Assembly: GCF_030167905.1 (NCBI RefSeq)
Contig: NZ_JARGNA010000007.1
Location: forward strand, 206,859-270,858
Length of the DNA: 64,000 nt
DNA from: Flavobacterium terrisoli
GTDB taxonomy: Bacteria; Bacteroidota; Bacteroidia; Flavobacteriales; Flavobacteriaceae
Direction of reading: 5' to 3'
Part shown: positions 33,370 through 40,457 of the stretch, in pieces
How positions within the stretch are numbered: the first letter of the stretch is position 1
Layout: each line of letters begins with the position of its first letter
The notes under the pieces: generated by a model
Database searches by the model: none
What the model was told of the DNA's origin: nothing
What the model saw: only the letters and a program-made list of their open reading frames with translations
Position numbers and translations under genes: made by a program

Positions 33370-33816
33370 ATTTTTCTATATTAAAATAATTCTTTTTTTG
33401 AGAGGTTAAAAGAGAATGGAAAAAATATTCTTAGTGGTATTATTTTCAAATTTAACTTTTTATTTTGATTTTTTATGCGATTTTTTTGTTAAAAAATCAT
33501 TTAAAATCAATATTTATTTCTTTTTCACTCATTTCTTGAGGGTTAACCTTTTTTCTATAAAACTTCAAAACCAAAAAAAAATGCTTGCATCAACTGCATT
33601 TAATCTGAATAATTTCCATTCACCGAAGGCAAAATACCATTCGTCGACTCCAAAGTTGCATTTCGTCTAAATTCTCTAAAAACATCACGAATTGAGAATA
33701 AGTTTGCTTATGGTAAATCCTAAACCCTAAACAATAATCAAAATACTAACCCATTATGATTTATAGGTAATTGGAACCAAAATAAATACAAAACCCTAAT
33801 CTTAAACATATCAGTT
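33370..33816. other. 447-bp intergenic region between divergent kinase and T9SS genes
   Basis: No gene or structured RNA is supported here. The region is AT-rich, with homopolymer runs near 33480-33590, and must hold the promoters of both flanking divergent genes. I found no clear TTTG/TAnnTTTG pair. An 84-codon open frame at 33416-33670 has no family features and a composition expected by chance. Confidence 0.6.
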
Positions 33817-35538
33817 ATGAAAAAATCATTACACACAACAGCAATCAAAACCCTATTTACAGTGATTTGCTTTGGATGCACTTTTTTAGGTTACGGACAA
33901 GCAACCGATTCATCTACATGGACAATAACAGCTCCTGCCACAACCCCTGCTTGGAATAATGGAGTTCCAACGGCTACAACTGCCGCTGTTATCGCCGCCC
34001 CTTTTACCTCGGGAGGAACAGGGATCACGGCTTATTCGCTGACAGTTACAAATAATACTACTGTGATTATTTCTTCGGGAGACACTGTAACGCTGAATGG
34101 AGCATTGACGGTGGAAACGGGAAGTTCAGTTACTTTTAATAATAACGCGAATTTGATTCAGGGAGGAACGACCAACTCTAATTCAGGTGTTATTACTATG
34201 AAACGCAATAGCTCGGCATTGAAAAGATTGGATTATACTTTGTGGTCAAGTCCGGTTACCGGAAGTCAGACACTGTTGAATTTTTCACCGATGACTTTGA
34301 CTAATCGTTTTTATACTTACACCACTTATGAAGCGATAGTTCCGCCGGCCACTTCCAGCAATACAAATCTATATACCCTTGTTGACCCAGCTACTACCAA
34401 CTTTGCTCCTGCCAAAGGATATTTGATCAGAATGCCAAATAACCATCCAACTACAGCTACCAATTGGGAAGGTCAGTTTACAGGAGTTCCAAATAATGGT
34501 GACTACAGCTATGTCATGGTTGATGGAGGAGCCGGCAACCGACTCAATCTAGTTGGAAACCCTTATCCATCGCCTTTGAATGTAACCGATTTCGTTGCTG
34601 CTAACAGTGCTAACATCACCGGAACACTTTATTTTTGGCGAAAAACCAATAACATTTTAAGTCCAAGCTACTGCTCATGGAGTTCACTGGGATTTACCAG
34701 TAACGGAGATGCAGAGGCTTTTGATTTGAATGGCGTTATTCAAACGGGACAAGGCTTCTTTGTAGAAGGAACCGGCAACGGAACCACTCTTAATTTCAAT
34801 AATACCATGCGTGTTGATAATCATGCCAATCAATTTTTTAGAAATGCTAATGTGACCAATACTGTGGAAAGCAATAGAATCTGGTTGAATGCCACCAGCG
34901 CAACCGGTGCTTTTTCTCAGGCTTTAATAGGCTACTGTACAAACGCAACTCAAGGCGCTGATGTTGGTATTGATGGTCGTTATATTAATGATGGAGATAT
35001 TGCCTTGACTTCGCTAATTGGAACCATTCCTTATGCCATTCAAGGAAGAGCATTGCCTTTTGACGCTAGTGACATTGTACCTCTTAATTTTAAAGCAACA
35101 ACCGCAGGCAATTATACCATTGCTATTGATCATGTTGACGGATTGTTTACCGGAAACACTCAGGCTATTTTTATTAAAGACAATTTAAATGGGGCTTATC
35201 ACAATTTAAGCAATGGCCCTTACACTTTTGCTTCAGCGGCAGGTACTTTTGCTAATCGCTTTGAAATAGTATATCAAACTCTACTGGGTACACCTAATAA
35301 CCATTTTAACTCAAATACTATGGTCGTTTATCATCAAGAGCATGATGTTGTTATCAATACCGGAACTACTATGATGGGAACAGCACGCCTATATGATATC
35401 AGTGGAAGATTGCTGATTGAGAGAAAAGGCATTAATGCTTCAGAAACCCGAATCAATATGGGTGTTTCCAACCAAGTATTACTGGTTGAAGTCACTACTG
35501 TTGACGGAGCAAAAGCCACCAAGAAAATAGTGAATTAA
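33817..35538 (+). CDS. T9SS-exported surface protein with C-terminal sorting domain
   Basis: A 573-residue secreted protein. The signal peptide ends near LGYGQ (about residue 28). A Thr/Ala/Asn-rich beta region (about 30-130, TITAPATTPAWNNG, TVTLNGALTVETGS) is followed by a domain with LNLVGNPYPSPLNV at about 245-258, and then a region (345-490) homologous to the small protein at 21943-22779. The C-terminal about 75 residues are a type A sorting domain (VVYHQEHDVVINTG, LYDISGRLLIE, ending KIVN). It is found at many flavobacterial loci as a surface or adhesin-like protein of unknown ligand. It ends 51 bp before a strong terminator. Confidence 0.85.
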   Translation: MKKSLHTTAIKTLFTVICFGCTFLGYGQATDSSTWTITAPATTPAWNNGVPTATTAAVIAAPFTSGGTGITAYSLTVTNNTTVIISSGDTVTLNGALTVETGSSVTFNNNANLIQGGTTNSNSGVITMKRNSSALKRLDYTLWSSPVTGSQTLLNFSPMTLTNRFYTYTTYEAIVPPATSSNTNLYTLVDPATTNFAPAKGYLIRMPNNHPTTATNWEGQFTGVPNNGDYSYVMVDGGAGNRLNLVGNPYPSPLNVTDFVAANSANITGTLYFWRKTNNILSPSYCSWSSLGFTSNGDAEAFDLNGVIQTGQGFFVEGTGNGTTLNFNNTMRVDNHANQFFRNANVTNTVESNRIWLNATSATGAFSQALIGYCTNATQGADVGIDGRYINDGDIALTSLIGTIPYAIQGRALPFDASDIVPLNFKATTAGNYTIAIDHVDGLFTGNTQAIFIKDNLNGAYHNLSNGPYTFASAAGTFANRFEIVYQTLLGTPNNHFNSNTMVVYHQEHDVVINTGTTMMGTARLYDISGRLLIERKGINASETRINMGVSNQVLLVEVTTVDGAKATKKIVN

Positions 35539-35589
35539 CAAAAAAAGTTCAAACATCATTTGAGGTTAATACGTTTGGAATTTTTATTA

Positions 35590-35630
35590 AATAATACCTT
35601 CAAGTTTCCTTGAAGGTATTATTTTTTTTT
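35590..35630 (+). terminator. rho-independent terminator of the T9SS gene
   Basis: A perfect 15-bp stem (35590-35604 with 35609-35623) with a 4-nt loop is followed by a run of nine T. Confidence 0.92.
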
Positions 35631-35649
35631 GATTAATTTAAAAAGACTT

Positions 35650-35874
35650 TCTTCCGATTTATTGAATCGATTGATAGAATTGAAACAATTACAATCAGAA
35701 GGTATTTTGAAAGCGCTACAAATAAAAATGGACATCAAAGACTTTGGTATTGGTGCCCAAATTCTACACGATATTGGTATCGCGAAGATTAAACTCATCT
35801 CGAACACCACCCAAACCAAGCGTGTCGGTATGATTGGCTACGGATTGGAGATTACGGAATACGTGCCTTATTAA
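35650..35874 (+). pseudogene. detached copy of the ribB 3' end
   Basis: This stretch aligns without gaps to 21544-21768, the last 75 codons of ribB including the stop. I count 14 differences in 225 bp. Eleven are synonymous, one swaps stop codons (TGA to TAA), and only two change a residue (Pro to Leu, Asp to Gly). There is no start codon or upstream coding part. The silent-site pattern shows that the copy diverged while part of a working gene, so it is a displaced tail rather than a recent duplication (inference). Confidence 0.92.
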
Positions 35875-35970
35875 GTACGAGGTACGAAGTTGGAAGTAAG
35901 AAGTACAAGTTTAAAAGCAAGAAGTACGATGTACGAGGTTGAAAGTACAAAATTAAAAGCTTGAAGTAGT
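35875..35970. repeat. degenerate short repeats of the GAAGTACGAGGTACGA type
   Basis: Imperfect copies of GAAGTACGA, GGTACGA and GGAAGTA follow each other over about 95 bp right after the ribB remnant. They are similar in style to low-complexity intergenic repeats I know from flavobacterial genomes. No function is known. Confidence 0.6.
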
Positions 35971-36049
35971 TATTTTAGCAACTAACTATCAGTTAGTGAA
36001 ACAAATAGGACTTTCGCGAAAAATAAGTAGATATTTTAGTCAAAATCTT

Positions 36050-36079
36050 TTTGCAAAATGAAAAAGGTTGCTATATTTG
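36050..36079 (+). promoter_or_regulatory. promoter of tRNA-Ser
   Basis: TTTG at 36050-36053 and TATATTTG at 36072-36079, spaced 18 bp apart, fit the Bacteroidota -33/-7 promoter well. The tRNA starts 33 bp further on. Confidence 0.75.
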
Positions 36080-36112
36080 CAACCGCATTAAGAAATTAAT
36101 GCCCGACTTATT

Positions 36113-36197
36113 GGAGAAATGGCAGAGTGGTCGATTGCGGCAGTCTTGAAAACTGTTGACTGTAACAGGTCCGGGGGTTCGAATCCCTCTTTCTCCG
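36113..36197 (+). tRNA. tRNA-Ser (anticodon TGA)
   Basis: An 85-nt class II tRNA. The acceptor stem is GGAGAAA (36113-36119) pairing with TTTCTCC (36190-36196), followed by discriminator G; CCA is not encoded. The anticodon loop CTTGAAA carries TGA, and a long variable arm and the T-loop GGTTCGAATCC are present. It reads UCA and other UCN codons. Its 3' end is a typical integration target, and a tyrosine recombinase gene starts 250 bp downstream. Confidence 0.95.
36176..36197 (+). other. candidate attachment site (attL) in the tRNA-Ser 3' end
   Basis: The T-arm and acceptor 3' end of tRNA-Ser directly precede an integrase reading away from it, the classic layout of an element inserted at a tRNA. 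The matching attR repeat was not seen in the rest of the window, so the right end should lie beyond 64 kb. The core boundaries are inferred. Confidence 0.45.
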
Positions 36198-36447
36198 CTG
36201 ACCGAAAGGTAATTTGAAGCAAAACGCTGTAAAACTAAAGTTTTACGGCGTTTTTTGCTTTGTAGCTGTATCAAAGAAGTTCATTAAATGGTATCGTATC
36301 AGTGACCTATTTAGTGACCTATTTATTTCAACGTAAATGGGTCACTAAAATTCGCTGAACGACCTGACTACCAACCTGTTCAAATATTGTACATCTTGTG
36401 TCAGGTGTGATTGATAGATAATTTTATAAATCTAAAATTTACACATT

Positions 36448-37707
36448 ATGAACAAAACTTTCAGCCTTCTTTTTCTTCTCAAAAAGAACAAACAAAAAGC
36501 CAACGGAACAGTGCCACTTTATGCACGAATCACAATCGACGGTATTCCAAAAGAAATCTCATGCAAGAGAGCAATCCAACCGGAACTTTGGGACAATAAA
36601 CTGCAAAGACTTACTGGCAGAACTCAGGAAGTAAAATCGATGAACAATTATTTGAAAACCTTTGAACAGGAAATCTACGATGCACACCACATGGCGATAA
36701 AAGATAAAAAACCGGTTACTGCAGCGGTTGTCAAATCAAAAGTTACTGGAACTGATCAAGCAAAGTATATGATAGTTCCAATTTTCAAGGAGCATAACAG
36801 AAAAATGTGGGCTTTGGTTCCAGATGAATATGCCGAAGGAACTGCCGAACGATATGATACATCTTTAAAACACACAGAAAGTTTTATACTATGGAAGTAT
36901 AAAGTCGCCGATATGAACATTGCCGATATTGACTACGAGTTTGTGACTGAGTATGAGTTTTACTTGAAATCAGAAAAAAACTGTTGCCACAACACAGCAG
37001 TAAAGTATGTGAAGAATTTTCAGAAGATAATCAACATCTGTCTCAAAAATGAATGGATTGTCCGCGACCCATTTCTTAAATACGAAGCTAAAGTAAGAGA
37101 AGTCGAAAGAGATTATTTAACGTTAATTGAGTTGAGAACCATTTACCAGAAAAAATTTGTTTCGGAACGCCTCAGATTGGTTAGAGATATTTTTGTTTTC
37201 AGTTGCTATACAGGTCTGGCATATATTGATGTTAAACAACTATCACCAGAACATATTTCTCTTGGTATAGATGGAATCAAGTGGATATTTAAAAATAGGC
37301 AAAAAACTGATGGCCCTTCAAATATTCCTATGCTTCCAATTGCCAATGAAATCGTTGATAGATATTCTAACAACCCTAAATGTATAAATGAAAATCGCGT
37401 ATTGCCGATTCTAAGCAATCAAAAAATGAACAGTTACCTAAAAGAAATTGCGGATGTCTGTGGTATAAACAAAGACTTAACCTTCCACGTAGCACGACAT
37501 ACCTTTGCAACCACGGTAACACTTAGTAACGGAGTGCCAATCGAAAGCGTAAGTAAAATGCTTGGACATAAGAACTTAAAAAGCACACAAGTTTATGCAC
37601 GAGTACTTGATATTAAAGTGAGTGCCGATATGCAAGTTTTACGAGATAAATTGCAGGAAATAATGAACTCCGAAGATGGCAAAGTTTTATTAAGCTACAC
37701 CGGTTAA
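36448..37707 (+). CDS. tyrosine recombinase / integrase of an integrative element
   Basis: A 419-residue Bacteroidota-type integrase: an Arm-binding N-terminal domain (MNKTFSLLFLLKKNKQKANG), a SAM-like core-binding domain (about 120-220), and a catalytic domain with VARHTFATTV (HxxR), LGHKNLKSTQVYARV with the nucleophile Tyr near 390, and CYTGLAYIDV where most families have the first catalytic Arg. Absence of that Arg is shared with IntDOT-like enzymes. An overlapping out-of-frame start at 36411 was rejected. It should integrate at the adjacent tRNA-Ser. No excisionase is recognised next to it. Confidence 0.93.
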   Translation: MNKTFSLLFLLKKNKQKANGTVPLYARITIDGIPKEISCKRAIQPELWDNKLQRLTGRTQEVKSMNNYLKTFEQEIYDAHHMAIKDKKPVTAAVVKSKVTGTDQAKYMIVPIFKEHNRKMWALVPDEYAEGTAERYDTSLKHTESFILWKYKVADMNIADIDYEFVTEYEFYLKSEKNCCHNTAVKYVKNFQKIINICLKNEWIVRDPFLKYEAKVREVERDYLTLIELRTIYQKKFVSERLRLVRDIFVFSCYTGLAYIDVKQLSPEHISLGIDGIKWIFKNRQKTDGPSNIPMLPIANEIVDRYSNNPKCINENRVLPILSNQKMNSYLKEIADVCGINKDLTFHVARHTFATTVTLSNGVPIESVSKMLGHKNLKSTQVYARVLDIKVSADMQVLRDKLQEIMNSEDGKVLLSYTG

Positions 37708-37732
37708 AATCAAAATAAATTTTCAAAATATT

Positions 37733-37765
37733 AAAAGCATTGCAATCAAACAGCAATGCTTTTTT
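37733..37765 (+). terminator. rho-independent terminator of the integrase gene
   Basis: An 11-bp stem AAAAGCATTGC/GCAATGCTTTT (37733-37743 with 37753-37763) with a 9-nt loop and T-run, 26 bp after the integrase stop. Confidence 0.88.
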
Positions 37766-37903
37766 ATTGAAAAAAAACTTCAAAATTAGGGTGTTTAATT
37801 CCCGAATCACACACTATACTTCTTGATTCGGAAAATTGCATTATATAGCTTTGTCGACACTTCACCCATTCATTCCTGCTACTTCTTTACTATATATAAT
37901 TGC

Positions 37904-38452
37904 ATGGACACAGAACAAAACCAACAACGAATCAAAGCTATTTACCGGATGCTTTTAGAAATGGCGACAGGTAACTTGTCATATCGTATTCAGTCAGATG
38001 GGCAGGATTTAAAGTTTGATGAACTTGCCAAATCACTAAATGAAGTGGCTGAGAAAATGCAATTGGGAAACTATTTAAACCCTCACAACTTTACCAATCC
38101 AATCTTAGCTGGAAATGATCCTGCAACAGTCATTATTCAAAAAGTACAGGACTACATCTTAAATAATTTAGAAGAACCATTACCAACAACAAAAGAGCTG
38201 TCGAAGATGTTTGGAACAAATGAGTTTACCCTGAAGGAAAATTTTAGAAATATTCTTAAGACAAGTATTTATCAATTTTACAATGACGAGCGTTTGAAAA
38301 AAGCGCATTTTCTAATTCAGCAAACAGCTATTCCGCTAAAGGAAATTTCTTTTTTATGTGGATTTAACGATTACACTAATTTCTTTAAGGCATTTAAGAA
38401 AAAATACAACTACACACCCAGTGACCTCAACCGTTTGAATAATGACGATTAA
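37904..38452 (+). CDS. AraC-family regulator with N-terminal HAMP-like segment
   Basis: A 182-residue protein from the ATG at 37904 (MDTEQNQQR); a longer in-frame extension is unlike any family start. Residues 12-55 (MLLEMATGNLSYRI and DELAKSLNEVAEKM) look like a HAMP linker, although there is no membrane segment. The C-terminal 100 residues are an AraC/XylS double helix-turn-helix (LSKMFGTNEFTLKENF, ISFLCGFNDYTNFFKAFKK, YTPSDLNR). It probably controls the following MauE-like/DUF6520 genes or the SusCD locus (inference). Confidence 0.85.
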   Translation: MDTEQNQQRIKAIYRMLLEMATGNLSYRIQSDGQDLKFDELAKSLNEVAEKMQLGNYLNPHNFTNPILAGNDPATVIIQKVQDYILNNLEEPLPTTKELSKMFGTNEFTLKENFRNILKTSIYQFYNDERLKKAHFLIQQTAIPLKEISFLCGFNDYTNFFKAFKKKYNYTPSDLNRLNNDD

Positions 38453-38544
38453 CAAGCCAACATCTTTTTTGCATATTCAAATTCCCAAATCACCATTTTT
38501 CAAGATTTTCATTTACAGAATTTTACACAACCAAAACCTATAAA

Positions 38545-40032
38545 ATGAAACTGTCGCTACACCTAAAAACCAACATCATTTACTCCATTAGTTTGCTGTA
38601 TATCCTTTTATTTACCTATGCTGCAATAAGCAAGATACTCGACTTCGAAAACTTTCAGGTGCAACTCGGTCAGTCACCATTATTAAGTGCTTATGCAGAA
38701 AGTGTTTCTTATGCTGTCCCAACAATTGAACTCGTTATTTGTTGCCTGCTTTTAATCCCGCGATGTAGAATGATTGGATTATTTACAGCTTACAGTCTAA
38801 TGGTAATGTTCACAGCATACATCTACATAATCTTAAATTATAGCTCCTTTATTCCTTGTTCTTGTGGCGGAATTTTAGAAGATATGTCTTGGAACCAACA
38901 CATGCTTTTCAATATAGCATTTATTATCCTTTCTGTCATTGCTGTTTTATTGTCTGAACCCGGATTAAAAACTATAAAGTACATAATGATTGGCTGTGGA
39001 GGACTTGTGAGCATCGGGCTCATTTTCGCATTATTTTATATGTCGGAAAATTTAATTCATCACCACAATAATTTCACTCGCAGATTTCCACACTTTCCGG
39101 CAGTTCTGGATAAAGAAATGAATCTTAAAGCTGATTCCTACTACTTTGCCGGAAGTAATAGCGGCAAAATTTATCTTGGCAACTATACTGCACCGCTTCA
39201 AATTCTGGAAATCGATAGCACTTTGCAAAACAAAACAATTCACAAAATAAAGCTCAATAAAATGAACCTGCCGTTTACCACTATTCAAATAAAAATTCTA
39301 GGGTCCTATTTTTATCTGGTTGACGGTAATGTTCCCTGTATTTTCAAAGGCAAAACAACCGATTGGAAGGCATCTTACATTATGCGCGGTGATCCCTATT
39401 TTTCACAATTCGTGCCTGTCGATTCAACTAAAATAGCATTCCGCACAATTTTAAAAAAGACTAAAACAAATACACTGGGTTTGTTTGATTTGACCGATAC
39501 TACATCTATAAAATTTGAACCTAAAGTAATCGAAAAACAAATTGATGGCGTTTTTGATACTGATGGTCAAGTAATATATGATGCAGCATTTGAAAAGCTT
39601 GTTTATATCTATACCTATCGAAACCAATTTAGTATTACGGATAAAAATCTCAAACTGTTATATCGTGGAAATACTATCGACACTACAGCGCACGCCAATT
39701 TAAAAGTGGTAACAATTTCAAGTTCGGGCGAAACAAAATTATCGGCACCACCTTTAACCGTCAATAACACCAGTGCAGTTTTTAAGAACACTTTATTTGT
39801 TTCGTCTAATTTACCCGGCAAATATGAAAGTTTAGAAATGTGGAAAAAGGCTGCCATAGTCGATTTATACAACCTGGAAAATCGTTCCTATTTGTTGAGC
39901 TTTTATATCTACAATACTGATGGTAAAAAAATGCGCAGCTTCTATATTGAAGGGGCTAAATTATACGCACTCATAGGTTCAAAAATTGTCGTTTACAAAC
40001 TTAGAAAGTCTGTAACAGAAAATTTCAAGTAA
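38545..40032 (+). CDS. MauE/DoxX-like membrane protein with C-terminal beta-propeller-like domain
   Basis: A 495-residue protein. The N-terminal about 170 residues have four to five membrane helices and the MauE/DoxX redox pattern (YAAISKILDFENFQVQLGQSP, PTIELVICCLLLIP, and the CSCGG motif near residue 110). The remaining about 320 residues are extracytoplasmic and rich in repeated beta strands, suggestive of a six-bladed propeller like those of BF3164/6-blade lipoproteins. MauE-type proteins support disulfide formation in exported partners. The next gene encodes a small secreted protein with four cysteines, a plausible client (inference). Confidence 0.8.
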   Translation: MKLSLHLKTNIIYSISLLYILLFTYAAISKILDFENFQVQLGQSPLLSAYAESVSYAVPTIELVICCLLLIPRCRMIGLFTAYSLMVMFTAYIYIILNYSSFIPCSCGGILEDMSWNQHMLFNIAFIILSVIAVLLSEPGLKTIKYIMIGCGGLVSIGLIFALFYMSENLIHHHNNFTRRFPHFPAVLDKEMNLKADSYYFAGSNSGKIYLGNYTAPLQILEIDSTLQNKTIHKIKLNKMNLPFTTIQIKILGSYFYLVDGNVPCIFKGKTTDWKASYIMRGDPYFSQFVPVDSTKIAFRTILKKTKTNTLGLFDLTDTTSIKFEPKVIEKQIDGVFDTDGQVIYDAAFEKLVYIYTYRNQFSITDKNLKLLYRGNTIDTTAHANLKVVTISSSGETKLSAPPLTVNNTSAVFKNTLFVSSNLPGKYESLEMWKKAAIVDLYNLENRSYLLSFYIYNTDGKKMRSFYIEGAKLYALIGSKIVVYKLRKSVTENFK

Positions 40033-40125
40033 AGAATTCTAATATAAAAATATACTGGCCGGTTTCAGGGATAAGATTGAAAACCTGTATAAAAGAGTAA
40101 ATCGTAACTTTTAAATTTTACTATT

Positions 40126-40392
40126 ATGAAAATCAAATTTTTTAAATTGATTCTACCAGTAGCGGTTGTCGCTTTTGGTTTAGCTGGCGCTATGCATACT
40201 AATGCAATGGACAAAAAAGCCACAAAATTGGTTAACAAATGGGGTTACACTCATATCGATGGTGAGAACTGCGTTCTTACCAACGTTATGTGTAGAACCG
40301 AAATTGGACCTCCTTGCAAGCAGGGTTCTAATCAGCTTTACGATTTCGTGAGCACAACAAGCTGCCCAAATCCATTAAATAAAATTCCTTAG
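40126..40392 (+). CDS. DUF6520 small exported protein
   Basis: An 88-residue protein with a signal peptide (MKIKFFKLILPVAVVAFGLAGA, cleaved near TNA) and a mature part of about 60 residues with four cysteines (GENCVLTNVMCRTE, PPCKQGS, TSCPNP). I recognise the Bacteroidota family DUF6520, whose members sit next to MauE/DoxX genes. Disulfide bonding by the upstream membrane protein is likely (inference). The physiological role is unknown; a peptide-like signal or bacteriocin-like role has not been shown. Confidence 0.78.
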   Translation: MKIKFFKLILPVAVVAFGLAGAMHTNAMDKKATKLVNKWGYTHIDGENCVLTNVMCRTEIGPPCKQGSNQLYDFVSTTSCPNPLNKIP

Positions 40393-40411
40393 TATTTTTA
40401 TTTAAAAGAGT

Positions 40412-40437
40412 AATGCAGTTCCAATCGGAACTGCATT
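40412..40437. terminator. hairpin between DUF6520 gene and S9 peptidase
   Basis: A perfect 11-bp stem AATGCAGTTCC/GGAACTGCATT with loop AATC lies between convergent genes. T-runs are weak on both sides, so termination efficiency is uncertain. Confidence 0.65.
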
Positions 40438-40457
40438 CTCATTTGTATTAAGGCTTC

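Noticed and set aside
33416..33670. 84-codon open frame upstream of the T9SS gene
   Set aside because: Composition is Phe/Lys/Asn-rich as expected from AT-rich DNA, with no motif; it overlaps the region needed for divergent promoters.
21769..35649. Classical integron or transposon for the signalling block
   Set aside because: No recombinase, transposase or terminal inverted repeat was seen; only the duplicated ribB tail marks the borders.
35629..35874. 81-codon frame over the ribB remnant as a functional gene
   Set aside because: Its only start is a TTG inside the terminator T-run, and the sequence is just the tail of ribB.
36071..36274. Reverse-strand open frame across tRNA-Ser
   Set aside because: It runs antisense through the tRNA and has no coding features.
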